This document shows, piece by piece, positions 25,021-36,846 of a DNA stretch of 64,000 nt. Below the pieces are notes generated by a model. It had not been told where the DNA came from, searched no databases, and saw only the letters and a program-made list of their open reading frames with translations. A program made the position numbers and the translations under genes. The stretch is from assembly GCA_008692225.1 (NCBI GenBank), contig VICG01000011.1, forward strand, positions 62,001 to 126,000, given 5' to 3'. Source of the DNA: Monilinia fructicola. Taxonomy: Eukaryota; Ascomycota; Leotiomycetes; Helotiales; Sclerotiniaceae. The stretch's first letter is position 1. Each line of letters starts with the position of its first letter.

Positions 25021-27639
25021 TAGTAGATCGTTGCTTGAGCATTTGGAGTTTTATCTTATTGTGGTTAGTAGTTTCTACTCGAGTACATAGGTACTCGAAA
25101 TCTTTTATACTTGCGTCCTGGTATTTCAACTGAGATAGACGATTTGGGAGCGTTAGGTGGTATATCTAACCTACCTACCTACCTACCTTTATTAAAGATA
25201 CTACACAACCGCATCGCAAGTCTCGACTCTGCTCGACCTAACAACATCAAACCAAACCAGCATCAAGTCTCGAATTAGGACAGCAATCCATCATGAGAAG
25301 AGAATAACTGATAAGGCTATCCTATACTATCCTATCCTACCGTCCCCGTCCCCGTCCCCTTCCCATATCCATCTTATACCTAGAAAGTAAGTAGCACAAC
25401 GTACCAGCACGAAAAAAATCACAATTACAATTTTCCCCAAACCGTCATGCTTGTCATCTCTCCCCAAACTATTAAGTTTTCACATCCCAAGATTCCCAAC
25501 ACGACAGGATTAAGAAATTTCTCGCAAGTTTCCGATTGCATGACACACAATAACTGGATTGCAGCGGAGTGGAGAGGGACGTGGTGGATCGTTGTGGAGA
25601 AAGAGAGAGAGAGTGTGTAATCTTATCTGATCAAATAGATTATCTCGATAATCAATCAATCAATCAATGATCTGGGTGTGTGTCCGTCGTCGGAGGTTGA
25701 AAGTTAGTTTTGCTAGTTGTATTTTGCTGTATTGTGCTGTGCTGCGAAGAAGCGTATGGAAACAATGAGTTTTACCCTGACATAGTACATACCGAGGAAT
25801 CCGCACGCAAAGTCTTGAACTTGGATTCGTTCCTGGAAATGTGTGACAGGACGAATAGAGTGGCATGGTATGGTATGGTATGGTATGGTGTGATTACACT
25901 GCCGCGCCACAGTCATACATGAAGAAGTTTCATCACAACGATGCTGTGCCTTTGTGCATCCGGAAGGAAAGGAGAAAAAGATTGGGGCACTTATCATCAG
26001 CGGATCTTGAATGCAGATAATAGTGTTTGTGTTTTCAGGTAGAACTAGCCAGTAGACGCTGATATCAATACAATGGGATATACATTTGGCACTCAGATCT
26101 AAGCTGATAAACACCACTGGGCTAAGAAACCGCCAGCCACCTTTCAAGTACAGTGTAACATATGTAATCTGTAATCTGTAATCGTTTACGAGTTCGCTTG
26201 ATTTTTTTTGGTTCCTGCATATAGTAGTAGTAGTAGTAATAGTAATAGTCAGCATAGTCCAGCTCAAGACATCACAACCTCATATCGTCAGTCACTTTGT
26301 ACACGATCAGAGATTAGCTAGCATGGCTTCATTATACACAAAACACTGAACGGTATTCAGCCGACAAGTTCACTCAACCATTCCTAAATCATCGACGAGT
26401 GCAGTTTGTGAATCTGTGATGGTATTGAAATTTCTGTTCGGAGCTGGCTGGGTTGGTTGGTTAATGTTTGCAGGATGAATGAAGGTTTATGTGTTTGTTC
26501 ATGGATGAAGAATCTTGACATTGAAATTCAGGGGTCTGCATTAGTTAAGGGTTCAACTTCTTTAATGTTGTTGTTATCCGTTGTCAGTTCACCAGTTGTT
26601 CGTTTAAGGATACTACTCCGTATGCATGTAACACGGTAAACCATTTTACGAGGTATCTATCTTTGGTTGAGGAATGAGTTTTGGTGGTAGCAAGAGGAGA
26701 GTAGAGGAGAGGAGAGTACAGTACAATTAATCGAAATTGTATAGAAATTCTCTAAGAATAAAAGGGTTACTCCTCTTCCTCTTCTACTTTGAATGGTTAC
26801 TGTCATGTAGATCTTGAGAGGTTTGGGATATTCGCCTCGCCTATATGAGGGGGGATATACATATAGAGAGAGATCCTTCAAAGGCTAACGGATAAATAAT
26901 ATCATAGAGAATCTTATAAGAGTCCCAATTCTACAATAGTATAGTACAATCTATTCATCTACATTCCTATATCGATCAATTACATTAACCTAATTCACAG
27001 TTAGTTTTCTTACTTCTTAATTTCCCTTAGTTCTTTGTAAATTGTTGAGAAAAGGGAACTAGGGAACTTTACAATGTATAAATGGCGTGAGTGAGGGAGT
27101 GATAGAGTGAGGGATTGAGGGATTGAGGGACTGAGGGACTGAATGATTGATTGAGTGAGAGTGGACATGGGATTGATTACTTGGTATTTCCTCTCTAAGC
27201 GGTCTATCTGTCAGGGCCCGGGACTATCTGTTTATCTGTCTATCTGTCTAATTATCTGTCTACCGATTATCGGGATGAGTTGGCTGTTGGCGTGTTGACT
27301 TGTTGATTTGTTGACTTGTTGACTTGTTGGCTCCTTAACTCGTTGGCTCCTTAACTCGTTGGCTCGTTAATTCATAAAGTTGTTGTCTACTCCGTATTAT
27401 ATGAATCAATCTACTCGAGTAATTACCTAGGTAGTGGAAAAGTGGTAGAAATTTAGTTGATACTTGAGATCTATTTGTCTACTCCGTATTACTAATGATA
27501 ATAATACCCTACCTGGTAAATAAAGTAGAAGAAAAAGAGTAAATAATTAAAAAGTAAAAAGTAAATAAAAAATAAAAACAAAATATTTACCGGTAAATAA
27601 TTTCTAATTTCTTTATTATTTACCTCCTTATTCATCTAT

Positions 27640-28029
27640 TTACTTATCTAATTACCTACTTTTACTGCTTCCCCCCCTTCTTTCTATTTGGTCTTCTCTT
27701 CCTTTTATTAATCTTGTTAAAGAAACAAAATATCTTTTTCTTAATTCACTCATATAAATCATAATTTCGAACAATACTAACATCAATCTTTGTCCTCAAA
27801 GTCTCTTCAACCTCTTCAACCTCTTCAATCTCTTCAGTCTCTTCAGTCTCTCCAATTCTCACCAAGAACTGTAAATACTACCTACTACCTACTCCCTACT
27901 CCCTACTTCTTACTACATAAACAATAAGATTCATCAAAGAAAGAGCTTCATCTAGAAACTCTTACCACGATCAACAATATCTTCAAATCAAAGAGATATC
28001 CCCCAGAAATTACACCGCCATCTACAATC
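27640..28029 (+). promoter_or_regulatory. ERG13 upstream region with CT-rich leader
   Basis: Directly upstream of the ERG13 start lies a pyrimidine-rich stretch with repeated TCTTCAACC/TCTTCAGTC units (about 27795-27860), followed by CTACTACCTACTCC repeats. CT-rich leaders near transcription start sites are common in filamentous ascomycetes. I see no defined sterol-response site and call only the likely promoter/leader. Confidence 0.4.
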
Positions 28030-29609
28030 ATGTCTACTCGTCCTCAAAATATTGGCATTAAAGCCATTGAAATCTATTTCCCAAGTCAGGTAGATCATCA
28101 TCTTTACTTTTCTTCCCACCAGAATCCCATTCATTGGCCTCCGGAAAACTAATTTGTGTACCTCGCACCCGGCAGTGTGTGGCTCAAGAAGAACTCGAGA
28201 AATTCGATGGCGTTAGTGCTGGAAAATACACCATTGGTCTTGGTCAAACTAAGATGAGCTTCTGCGATGATAGAGAAGGTGAGCATCTATGTTTTTGTGA
28301 AAGTGGTCGAGACTTGGGCTTATTCGTGCCATCTTGCAGATATTTATTCGTTTGCCTTGACCGTTACCTCCAACCTCATTAGCAAGTACAATATCGATAC
28401 AAACACCATTGGACGTCTCGAAGTTGGTACCGAGACTCTGCTCGACAAATCGAAATCCGTAAAATCGGTTCTTATGCAACTATTTGGAGGAAACTCAAAC
28501 ATCGAGGGAATTGATACCGTGAATGCATGCTACGGTGGTACCAATGCTGTTTTCAACGCCATCAACTGGGTCGAATCCTCCGCTTGGGACGGAAGAGATG
28601 CCATTGTGGTTGCTGGAGATATTGCTTTGTATGCCAAGGGTGCTGCGCGCCCAACTGGAGGTGCTGGAGCCGTTGCCATGTTGATTGGACCAAATGCTCC
28701 AGTGGTTGTTGAGCCAGGTCTCCGTGGTACATACATGCAACACGCCTACGATTTCTACAAGCCAGATCTTACCAGCGAATACCCAATTGTCGATGGTCAT
28801 TTCTCCCTCAAATGTTATACTGAAGCAGTGGATGCTTGCTACAAGGCATACAACAAAAGGGAACAAACTCTTAAGCCACTCGCCAATGGACATGCCAATG
28901 GTGCCGTTTCAGAGGATTCAACCAAGACCCCGATCGATCGATTTGATTACATGTCCTTCCACGCCCCTACCTGCAAACTCGTTTCCAAATCATACGCACG
29001 TATGCTTTACAACGACTATCTTTCCAACCCAACCGCATCAGCATTTGCAGATGTCCCCGCCGAGCTGAGAGATTTGGACTACGCCAAGTCTTTGAGCGAC
29101 AAGGTTGTTGAGAAGACATTCATGGGATTGACCAAGAAGCGTTTCAACGAGCGTGTTCAACCCAGTATCCAAGTCCCAACCATGTGCGGTAACATGTACA
29201 CTGCCAGTGTTTATGGTGGAATCGTCGCCTTGTTGAGCAATGTTGACAGCGCTACCCTCCAAGGAAAGAGAGTTGGTGTTTTCAGTTACGGAAGTGGTTT
29301 GGCCGCAAGTTTGTTTTCTTTGAAGATCAATGGCTCTACTGAGGCCATTGCAAAAGCTTTGAACCTACAAGAAAGACTTGATGCCCGTCGAACTGTGGCT
29401 CCAGAAGTTTATGAAGAGGTGAGGGCGATTTTGAATAATGATCCTTCAACTTCCATGCTAACATGTAATAGTTCTGCAACCTCCGCAAAGAAGCCCATCT
29501 TCAAAAATCATACACTCCAAAAGGAAGCCCAGAAACCATCGCCAAGGGCACTTACTACCTCAAGAGCGTCGATGAGATGTTCCGCCGAGAGTATGAGATC
29601 AAGGCATAA
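28030..29609 (+). CDS. ERG13: Hydroxymethylglutaryl-CoA synthase
   Basis: Catalyses condensation of acetyl-CoA with acetoacetyl-CoA to HMG-CoA in the cytosol, the first committed step of the mevalonate/ergosterol pathway. Four exons (28030-28089, 28176-28278, 28340-29418, 29472-29609) give 459 codons, the usual fungal length. The N-terminus reads [20 protein letters not shown]. The catalytic Glu lies in [16 protein letters not shown], the acyl-accepting Cys in [19 protein letters not shown] and the catalytic His in [11 protein letters not shown]. Downstream are [15 protein letters not shown] and [14 protein letters not shown], and the last exon ends [18 protein letters not shown]. All residues expected for activity are present. 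A small insert (about [17 protein letters not shown]) precedes the His block. No neighbour appears functionally linked. Confidence 0.96.
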
Positions 29610-30312
29610 ATTCTCCAAATCGATTTTAATTTGACTGCGATTCCTTTTGCTTGCTATCTGCATGGATTGACTGGGATCGCTTCTTTCTTTCTTCGAATTG
29701 CATACCACGGTTCTTCTATATAGAGCGCGCTATTTGCTTGCATTTACTTCTGAGGTCTACGGAGCCAGCAGAGAATTCGGGTAGATTCGGGTGCTGGGAG
29801 TGTGAGGGGATGAAACTTTACAAATTTACATGCATGGAATGATTCCCATGAAATAGGAACTTTAATACTTTTGATATGGATGAGTGAATGAGCGGATGAG
29901 CGGATGAGCGGATGAAAAGCGAATGCATTATGGGTATGTGGTTTGAATCTTCTCGAGTCTTGCCCTATACATAAATGTAGACAGGCAATGATAGATGTGA
30001 GAATGAGAATGATAAATTTCTGGTTTAGAAATCACGTTTCTTGAATTATACTTTTTTGAGGGGTGTACAAATGCCGATGTTGAAGTTGACATTGATTGCG
30101 TGGGCAAGCTAATCCAAGCTCAGCATCTTAAATGTGTGTATAGATGATGATCAACCCCCGACTTCCACAACCCTATGTTTCTACATTGATTATTCGTCGT
30201 CTATATATGATATGTATCCTAAGTCTTACTCGACCCCATCCCATCCCATCCCATCCTACTTCCCCAATAACCTCACAACCTTGCCCTCCCATTCTGAGAC
30301 TCACCCTCACCC
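29610..30312. other. Convergent 3' region of ERG13 and the hydrolase gene
   Basis: No gene seen. It holds the ERG13 3' flank and, at 30234-30258, a short CCCAT tandem run. An open frame at 30134-30781 on the plus strand is a Ser/Pro-rich shadow of the GC-rich hydrolase gene. Confidence 0.5.
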
Positions 30313-31779
30313 TTACTCCCCCCCTAGATCCCCCTCCAAAATCCTGACTCTCTCCCTCATCCTTTCAAGAACTTCTTCATCACTTTCTTCCCATAACCCC
30401 GCTACATCAACCTCCGTTTCATTCAAACTCTTTGCGCTTATCGTCTTCCCGCTAGTTTTGATGCCTGGCTTTCCTTCTCCCTCATCCTCTAACCCCTCCA
30501 CCCCCACAACCTCCCTGCAAAACCCAGCCCAAGACTCAAAACACCTATCCGCCCCCTCCAAATGCGGCAGCACCAACGCAAAACAATGCGGCATCATCTC
30601 ATACTCTTCCCAGCGCACGACGCCCCCGATCCTCGCGATCTTCGCTGCCAAGATCTTGTTTTCGTCTGAGAGGAGCTCGGTGCCGATTTGGATTAGGAGG
30701 GGAGGGATACCTAGCCATGAGTGTGCGGGGGCCGAGAGGGGGGAGACGAGCGGGTGTGTTAGAAGGGTAGTTTCGCAGTAGATGTTTGGGCGGGGGGAGC
30801 GCGGAGGCCAGAGGGTGCAGGGGGGGAAGGGACGATGGGAGGTTCCGGGGGAGAGGGCGGGTGAGGGTAGGTAGTCTGTTTTGAGGTTGAGGGAGTGGGA
30901 GGGTGAGGAGCAGAGGAGGTCGTTCCAGGGGGAGCTGAGGGCTAGGCCGGCGGGAAGGGGGACGAGGTGTGGCGTTCCGTTCCAGGTGATGGGGGTGTGG
31001 GTTTTGTGGAGGTGGAGGAGGAAGAGGGAGAGGGAGAGGGCGAGGTTGCCCCCTGCGCTGTCGCCGGATAGGATGATGTGGTTGGGGGGTACAGCCGTGT
31101 GGAGGGCGTCCGGGGGTGGGAATAGGAGGTTTAGGTATGCGACGAGGCAGTCGAGGAGGGCGGCTGGGAAGGGATTTTGTGGCGCGAGTCGGTAGCGGAG
31201 AGAGAGGACGCGGCCGCCTGTGAGGTGGGCGAGTTTGGAGAGCGGGTTTCGGTAGGTGGCAGGGTCGAGGAGCCAGTGCGCGCCACCGTGCAAGTAAAGG
31301 ATCGTGGTGGGGGTGTTGACTTCCTTCATCATTTCGGTGTATTGTTGGGGTTCGGGAATGTGGAGTCTTTTTGAGTCTTTTGTGGCGCCGGCTCGATGGC
31401 CCGTCCATTCTGCTTCGACGGGCATGAGGTCCGGTTCCTCGAAGGCGTGTTCTGGGGCTCCGTCGGGCTTCATGTCTTCGATTGCGTGGAAGAGCTTTTG
31501 TCGGATGTCGTCTTCGGCGGGGGTGGGGAGGGTGACTTTGGAGATCCAGAGTTTGCCTTTGATGCCGGGGTCGCGGAGTGTGGCGGCTTGGGTTTGCGAT
31601 ATGGAGTTTTGGGTGGAGTGGGTGAAGGAGCGAAGCATGTTGACTGTGAGTTCGGTTTTTAAGTCCCAGTGGGTGGAGTTGGAGGAAAGGCCTAGAGTGT
31701 GGAAGAGAACGGTTTTGCCTATCATGGGCACTTTTGGAAGTACGACTTTGACAAAGGAGAGGGGGGAAGATGTATCCAT
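30313..31779 (-). CDS. Alpha/beta-hydrolase, hormone-sensitive-lipase family
   Basis: A single uninterrupted exon of 488 codons from ATG 31779. The N-terminal 120 residues form a poorly conserved cap region. The fold starts with the oxyanion signature ILYLHGGAHW, then GGRVLSLRYRLAPQNPFPAA and the nucleophile elbow ILSGDSAGGNLALSLSLF, both diagnostic of the HSL (type IV) family. Further on are LALSSPWNDL, WLGIPPLLIQIGTELLSDEN (the region normally holding the acid) and MPHCFALVLPHL with the catalytic His. An acidic C-terminal tail follows. It is probably an esterase or lipase on small acyl esters; the substrate is unknown. Coding DNA is markedly GC-rich (C/G third positions) against the AT-rich surroundings. 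Oppositely oriented CCCAT/GGGAT runs lie on both sides. Confidence 0.87.
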   Translation of the reverse strand: MDTSSPLSFVKVVLPKVPMIGKTVLFHTLGLSSNSTHWDLKTELTVNMLRSFTHSTQNSISQTQAATLRDPGIKGKLWISKVTLPTPAEDDIRQKLFHAIEDMKPDGAPEHAFEEPDLMPVEAEWTGHRAGATKDSKRLHIPEPQQYTEMMKEVNTPTTILYLHGGAHWLLDPATYRNPLSKLAHLTGGRVLSLRYRLAPQNPFPAALLDCLVAYLNLLFPPPDALHTAVPPNHIILSGDSAGGNLALSLSLFLLHLHKTHTPITWNGTPHLVPLPAGLALSSPWNDLLCSSPSHSLNLKTDYLPSPALSPGTSHRPFPPCTLWPPRSPRPNIYCETTLLTHPLVSPLSAPAHSWLGIPPLLIQIGTELLSDENKILAAKIARIGGVVRWEEYEMMPHCFALVLPHLEGADRCFESWAGFCREVVGVEGLEDEGEGKPGIKTSGKTISAKSLNETEVDVAGLWEESDEEVLERMRERVRILEGDLGGE

Positions 31780-32815
31780 GATGAGTGATTTGGGGATGGG
31801 ATGGGATGAGATGGGATGGGATAAGATGGGATGGGTTGGGTTGAGGTAATTTGAGTGGTAATGTATGGAGATGTTTCGCTATGTATTGACGAGGAGGAAA
31901 GGTTGATAGTTAGAGAAAGATGAATGAATGGATGGACTCCCAATCTCCAAAATCATCCATCTATGTATCTATCTACCCCCTCGAGAAATTCACCGCGGGT
32001 TGATTCAACTAGAATCCAACTCAGGCCCTTATATAAAAAGCAGTCCGCGCCAAAATTCACCTCATCTATAAATGATACAAACGCCCCCTCCAAAAAAGAA
32101 ACGAAGGGATTCAATAAATCTCGAAACACTACTCAGCCTACCAATAAGTACAGAGCACCTACTGATAGAATAATTGCACCATGCCCATCTCCATGACTGA
32201 CCTAGCACATGCAACGCTAATACGCTCGTATTAAACACCTCGGCTTGATGAGAAGGTCAAGGTCAATGGCACGTTCTTTCTGAGGGGTTATTTTTTAGAG
32301 TAGATTTATACGTACCTAGTAGTGACGCGATGATCGGGGTTGTGGGGAATGAATAATGATGACAAGCCTCGTCTCGTTTCGCAAGCTTGTGCGTTTTGGG
32401 ATTAAGGAGGTGGAAGGGTCTTCTGGAGGCTCAAGCGAAACAATCATCAGAAGCTGATGTTGACTTGAGTAATTAAAGCGCATAGTCTTGTTGAACGACT
32501 CATGTAGAAAGCCTATTGCGTAGTATAAATACAATATTGGAAAAGCCCGTCTCTCACCAAATCCCAGGCCGTTCTGCCTGTGTTCGTTCAATAGATGAGT
32601 TCTAGGATTGATAAAGGCTGACCGCAGTCAATTCATTTCCCAGCCCCTTAAAAATAAAACATAGGTCTGTTTCTTTTTACATATATTCCATTAGATTATA
32701 TTGTGAAAATTCATACGCTACATAGTCCTGAATCTTCATCTCCAATAATTAACACCCTAGTGCGCCGTTCCATGCAATTTCATCGACTCCAATTTTGCCG
32801 GTATTGGGTTTGTGC
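31780..32815. other. Spacer between hydrolase start and PEX14 stop
   Basis: No gene seen. It contains an imperfect GGGAT tandem run (31796-31842) just upstream of the hydrolase ATG; the rest is ordinary non-coding DNA. Confidence 0.5.
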
Positions 32816-34051
32816 CTATGCTGACCCGCTTGCCTCTGGTGTTCCGTTTGTAGTGGTAGTTGTGGGAATAGAGCTGGTGCTCTTGTTGGCAGCTGCCATT
32901 TGCCAAGCTGGAATCTTTACTCCTCCTGCTGGAGCACCAGTATTGAATGGACTGGCACTTCGGCCCTGGAGTGATGCTACTGCTTCGGTACCTGAGCTAG
33001 TACTGACTGATGCTGGTCGAGGAGTAGTGTTTTCAGTTGGTGAGTCTCCAGCGGGAGTCGAATTGTTGGGAGTGGCAATCGAGCTGATAGGAGCAGGTGA
33101 TGATGGTACAGCTGAACTTTGAACTCTGTTGTATGGATTCATGCTTGAAGATGGGTTCATTCTTTGACCCATCAATGTCTTCAAACTCTTCAATTCAACA
33201 GCCAGCTCCTTCAATCTGTTATCCGTTGCCTCTTTTTGTCCTTCCATAGCTCTAGGTATTAAATCCTTGAGCCCCCTGACCTCATCACCGATGCGTCGAG
33301 ATTCTTCATCCCTTCTTCGACTCGCAGATTTTAGCTCGTTGATTACAGTTTCTACTTCCGTCAAGGCTATATCTAATCGTTCTGTTCGTTCTTGCTCGGA
33401 GGTCTTGAGAGTCTCGGTATCTTTGGCTAACTGATCAAGAAGTGAAAATGCCTTCTCAAAAGAATCATCAATCTCTTTCTTATCTTGCTCGAGTTGTGGA
33501 GGTGTGGGAGGTGCAATAATTGGATAAATGTAACGCTGAGTTTATTAGTGACGTCGATACCTTCAGATAATCTAGACCTTTTACCTTGGCCAGGAAATAT
33601 GCCCCGTATCCTATACCGCCTGTCACGGTAGCCATAATGAACCAATCCCTCCAGTCTCTTTTGGGAATTTCGGGCGGCGGAGGTTGTTGCCATGGATATT
33701 GTTGATAACCTCCGTACGCAGGCGGAGGTTGCCTTACAACTTGCTGTTGTGGTGCATAATTCGAATAATTTGCTGGTGCTGGAGAGTGTTCACCGCTGGC
33801 TCGTCCTAATGCTACATCGACTTCCTCCTGTGTAAGATTCTTGGATTGTAAAAATGCGATTCGATTATCTAAGGGCGATGCCGAGACACTTGGGTCTTGA
33901 AGAACTATGAAGGATTAGAAATGTTCAAGCTATCATCATCATCCCGTTATTCTCACATGTAACCTAGCTACGCGTTAGTGTTCCGCTTTGCCTTTGCGCA
34001 GGAGTTGGCGTAACTTACAGCAGATGCCACGAGATCCTCACGAATCGCCAT
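32816..34051 (-). CDS. PEX14: Peroxisomal docking protein peroxin 14
   Basis: Membrane component of the peroxisomal import docking complex that receives cargo-loaded PEX5/PEX7. Four exons (34019-34051, 33957-33963, 33585-33904, 32816-33535) give 359 codons. The second exon is only 7 nt (GTTACAT); with it the N-terminus becomes MAIREDLVASAVTFLQDPSV, the conserved PEX14 start. The rest of the PEX5-binding domain is RIAFLQSKNLTQEEVDVAL. A Pro/Gln-rich linker follows, then DWRDWFIM, a hydrophobic segment (MATVTGGIGYGAYFLAKRY) and a coiled coil (TEVETVINELKSASRRRDEE). The Ser/Thr/Pro-rich tail ends ATGTPEASGSA-like, read as TNGTPEASGSA. The gene is divergent from NDC80. Length and order match fungal PEX14. 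Confidence 0.94.
33957..33963 (-). other. PEX14 7-nt microexon
   Basis: The sequence GTTACAT on the minus strand is preceded by CTAG and followed by GTGAGA. It supplies Val-Thr and the first base of Phe in AVTFLQDP. Skipping it would join GCT directly to TTCTTCAAG and put the message out of frame. The flanking introns are 55 and 52 nt. Confidence 0.8.
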
Positions 34052-34464
34052 GATGAATATAGATAGATGAAAAGAGATGGTCAGCTTCCTCTCACCGTCA
34101 GAAGGATACAAAGCTATGAAATCTGGGGAATTCCAAGACGCTAAGATGCGAATGGCCGGAACCGAGGCATTCGCTTTCACTCTCTTCCTAGCCGTCACGT
34201 GATCGTCCTATCTTCGCTTCTGCGCTAAACTATATCGGATTGTTTACTTTGCTCGAGCGTTGGCCCTTCGATGCATCAAAAATACGAAGATTTGTTGTCG
34301 CAAATCCGCAAATCCGCAGGTCTGTATAAATAATATTTTTTGCATAGACATCTTTTATAGATATTTAAACATACAACATACAATAATATCTTCCACATCA
34401 AGAGAAGCTGGTCGCCTTTATCTCATAGAGAAATCCTTTTTCTTAAGGATAATCATTCAAAAAC
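34052..34464. promoter_or_regulatory. Divergent promoter of PEX14 and NDC80
   Basis: 413 bp separate the two start codons, transcribed away from each other, so both promoters must lie here. A palindrome CACGTG-like piece (TCACGTGA) is at about 34196-34203. No other defined site is claimed. Confidence 0.5.
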
Positions 34465-36846
34465 ATGTCCCAAGACACAGGTCTTTTCTCCGTGCGCCGA
34501 CCCAGAGAGGTAAGGATCCTTTGCCCCCCTTCAAATGTTTAATTTGCTTTATTATAAGTCGCTCACACAGTATAGACACTCGGAAGCATCAATTACAATT
34601 CCAGTCTTCCACAGCCAGCATCCGCTATGAAACGATCGAATTCAATCGGTGGTTATAACAATGCGCCTTTTACTGCCAGTCATGTTCGCACTGGTGCAAG
34701 ACAATCTCTTGCGCCTTCACGACCAAATCAACCTCTATTCTCACGATCATCATCGGGCACAAATTTGGCAGATATCGGAACTTCATCAGTGAAAAGAACT
34801 TCATTCCAAAACAACAGTGGCCGAAAGAGTTATGCACCACCTCAAATGGGTCGCGCATCTGCGGAAGGAACAGAACGTCGAAGCAGTGTTTATCGATCCC
34901 GCACTTCAACAAATGGTCCTATGGGACATCAGAGTTTCTTTCAAACTGGACCTCAACCGGCCGGAGTACCTAAAGATCCTCGCCCATTGAGAGATCGAGC
35001 TTACCAGGGCAAAATTGGACAAGAACTTCTGGAATATATGGCTAATAATAATTACGATATCGAGATGAATCATAACGTATCAGCCAATACTCTGAAATCG
35101 CCCACGCAAAAGGACTTTGTCTTTATGTTTCAATGGCTTTACCATAGGATTGATCCAAGTTATCGTTTCCAAAAGGCCATCGACCAGGAAGTGCCTCCAA
35201 TCATGGCTCAGCTACGTTATCCATACCAGAAAAGCATCACTAAATCTGCATTATCAGCCGTTGGAGGCGCAAATTCGTGGCCACTTTTTCTTGGATTATT
35301 ACATTGGATGATGCAACTCGCCCGAATGCTAGATGGGTATGCCACCGACCGATACGATGAGGCTTGCGCAGAAGCTGGTGTTGATGTTAGTGGAGATCGC
35401 ATTATTTTCAACTTCCTTAGCAGTGCATATCGAGATTGGCTTTCCATGGACGAAGATGCCGGAGATGATGACCAGGATCAGGTTCTAGCGCCACATATTG
35501 AGGCCATGGCACAGGAATTTGACCGAGGAAATTCTAAATATCTCGAAGAAATGCGTGTTCTTGAGGGAGAGCACGAACGATTACAAAAGGAGATCGAGAT
35601 TCTCGAAAAGACTGGCTCTGATATCGCTACATTAGACCGAAACTTCAAGATTATGGAAGATGACAAGGTGAAATTCGAAGAATTTGATACTCGTATGAAT
35701 CAAAAGTCAGAGAAATATGAGTCTCGAATACAATTCTTACAAGAAGAGCTTGATAAGGTTTTACAAGAGCTCAAGGAGGCATCTGATGAACGATCAAGAC
35801 TTCAAGAGGAAATAGATAGCAGAGGGATGAGCATGCAGGATATCGACCGCCTAAACTCTGAAATGGAGCGACTTCAGAAGGGACACGAATCCTCTCAACA
35901 AAGATTGGAGGAAGCGAGAAGAAAGGTAACGGAAAAGGAATTGGAGGCGAGTCGCAAGCTGGAAGACTTGGAGCGCGTGGTAGAGAAATACAATAGTCTG
36001 GGATACCAAATAGGATTGATTCCATCCACGGCCATTAACGCCAAAGGAAAGAATTACGAACTTCAAGTTGTTGTCAATGAAGGACCCAACTTTTCAGCAT
36101 CCCAAATGGGTAGTTCTCACGCGGGCGTGAGAGATGGCGATAGACTTCTGGCAGATTCTACGACGGGTTATCAACCAGCTCATATATTGAACCTGGATTT
36201 ACGAGGTCATGTGAGAAATAGTTTCATTGGGCTTCGGAAAGAGATATCCGAACGAAGAACGCTTGCCGTTGAAGAGATGGAGAAGCAAAACGACTTCCTC
36301 GACAATATCAAAGAGGCGATCGATGAGAAGAGGGGTGAAGTGGAGGCACTGGAACATCGCGTCAGAGCTGCAGAAGAGGAGTATGAAAAGACCAAAGAGG
36401 TAAGGACACCCAATGCATGCGGGGATTTAAGCGTCGCTAATGATGTACCATTAGGTCACAACCACTCAAAAGTTGGCTTCGGATGCACAAATCGAGAAGA
36501 TGGAGAAAGAGTTGGCGAAGATGAGAGCCGGTCTCACCGAGTCCGTGCAACTAATGGAGCAACGAGAGATGAATACCAATATTGAGTTAGTACTTCCGCA
36601 TCCATGTTCCTCAGCATAAGACTCAGATGATTTAGGTATGAACAATTAACCCTTCGAGCCAACACCCTTCGTGAAGAGTTGCATACCGAGATTGAGAAGA
36701 TGTTAAATGACATTATCAAGTTCAAGGTGCATATTCAAAAGAACCTTGAAGATTATGAAGGATTCGTCGTCGATGAGGTTGAGCATGAGCTCGGAGGTGA
36801 TGATGAGATCCGCGATGATACCCAAGATATTGAAATGAGTGGATGA
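34465..36846 (+). CDS. NDC80: Kinetochore protein Ndc80
   Basis: Outer-kinetochore subunit of the four-protein NDC80 complex that binds microtubules. Four exons (34465-34509, 34576-36399, 36455-36585, 36636-36846) give 736 codons. The first exon encodes [16 protein letters not shown] basic Ser-rich tail of about 110 residues follows ([23 protein letters not shown]), as expected for the Aurora-regulated tail. The calponin-homology region starts [20 protein letters not shown] and contains [38 protein letters not shown] and [14 protein letters not shown]. From about residue 300 there is a long coiled coil ([35 protein letters not shown]). The end is short and acidic ([10 protein letters not shown]). 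Start, splice sites and length all fit; no frame break. Confidence 0.96.

Larger units (their letters stand above)
20759..28029. other. 7.3-kb gene-free interval with simple repeats
   Basis: I find no convincing coding region between the membrane protein gene and ERG13. The interval holds (GAAAA)n at 24939-25020, GTA-rich palindromes near 24285-24325, TATCTGTC repeats at 27225-27262, TTGACTTG repeats at 27290-27365, a GAGGGATTGA run near 27105-27150, and several copies of TACTCCGTA. Open frames such as 22332-22862 and 24206-24847 overlap on different strands without domain signals. Regulatory or non-coding RNA content is possible but I cannot show it. Confidence 0.5.

Noticed and set aside
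30599..31408. 269-codon Pro/Arg-rich open frame overlapping the HSL hydrolase
   Set aside because: Out-of-frame shadow of a GC-rich coding region that already has a complete catalytic triad in the other frame.
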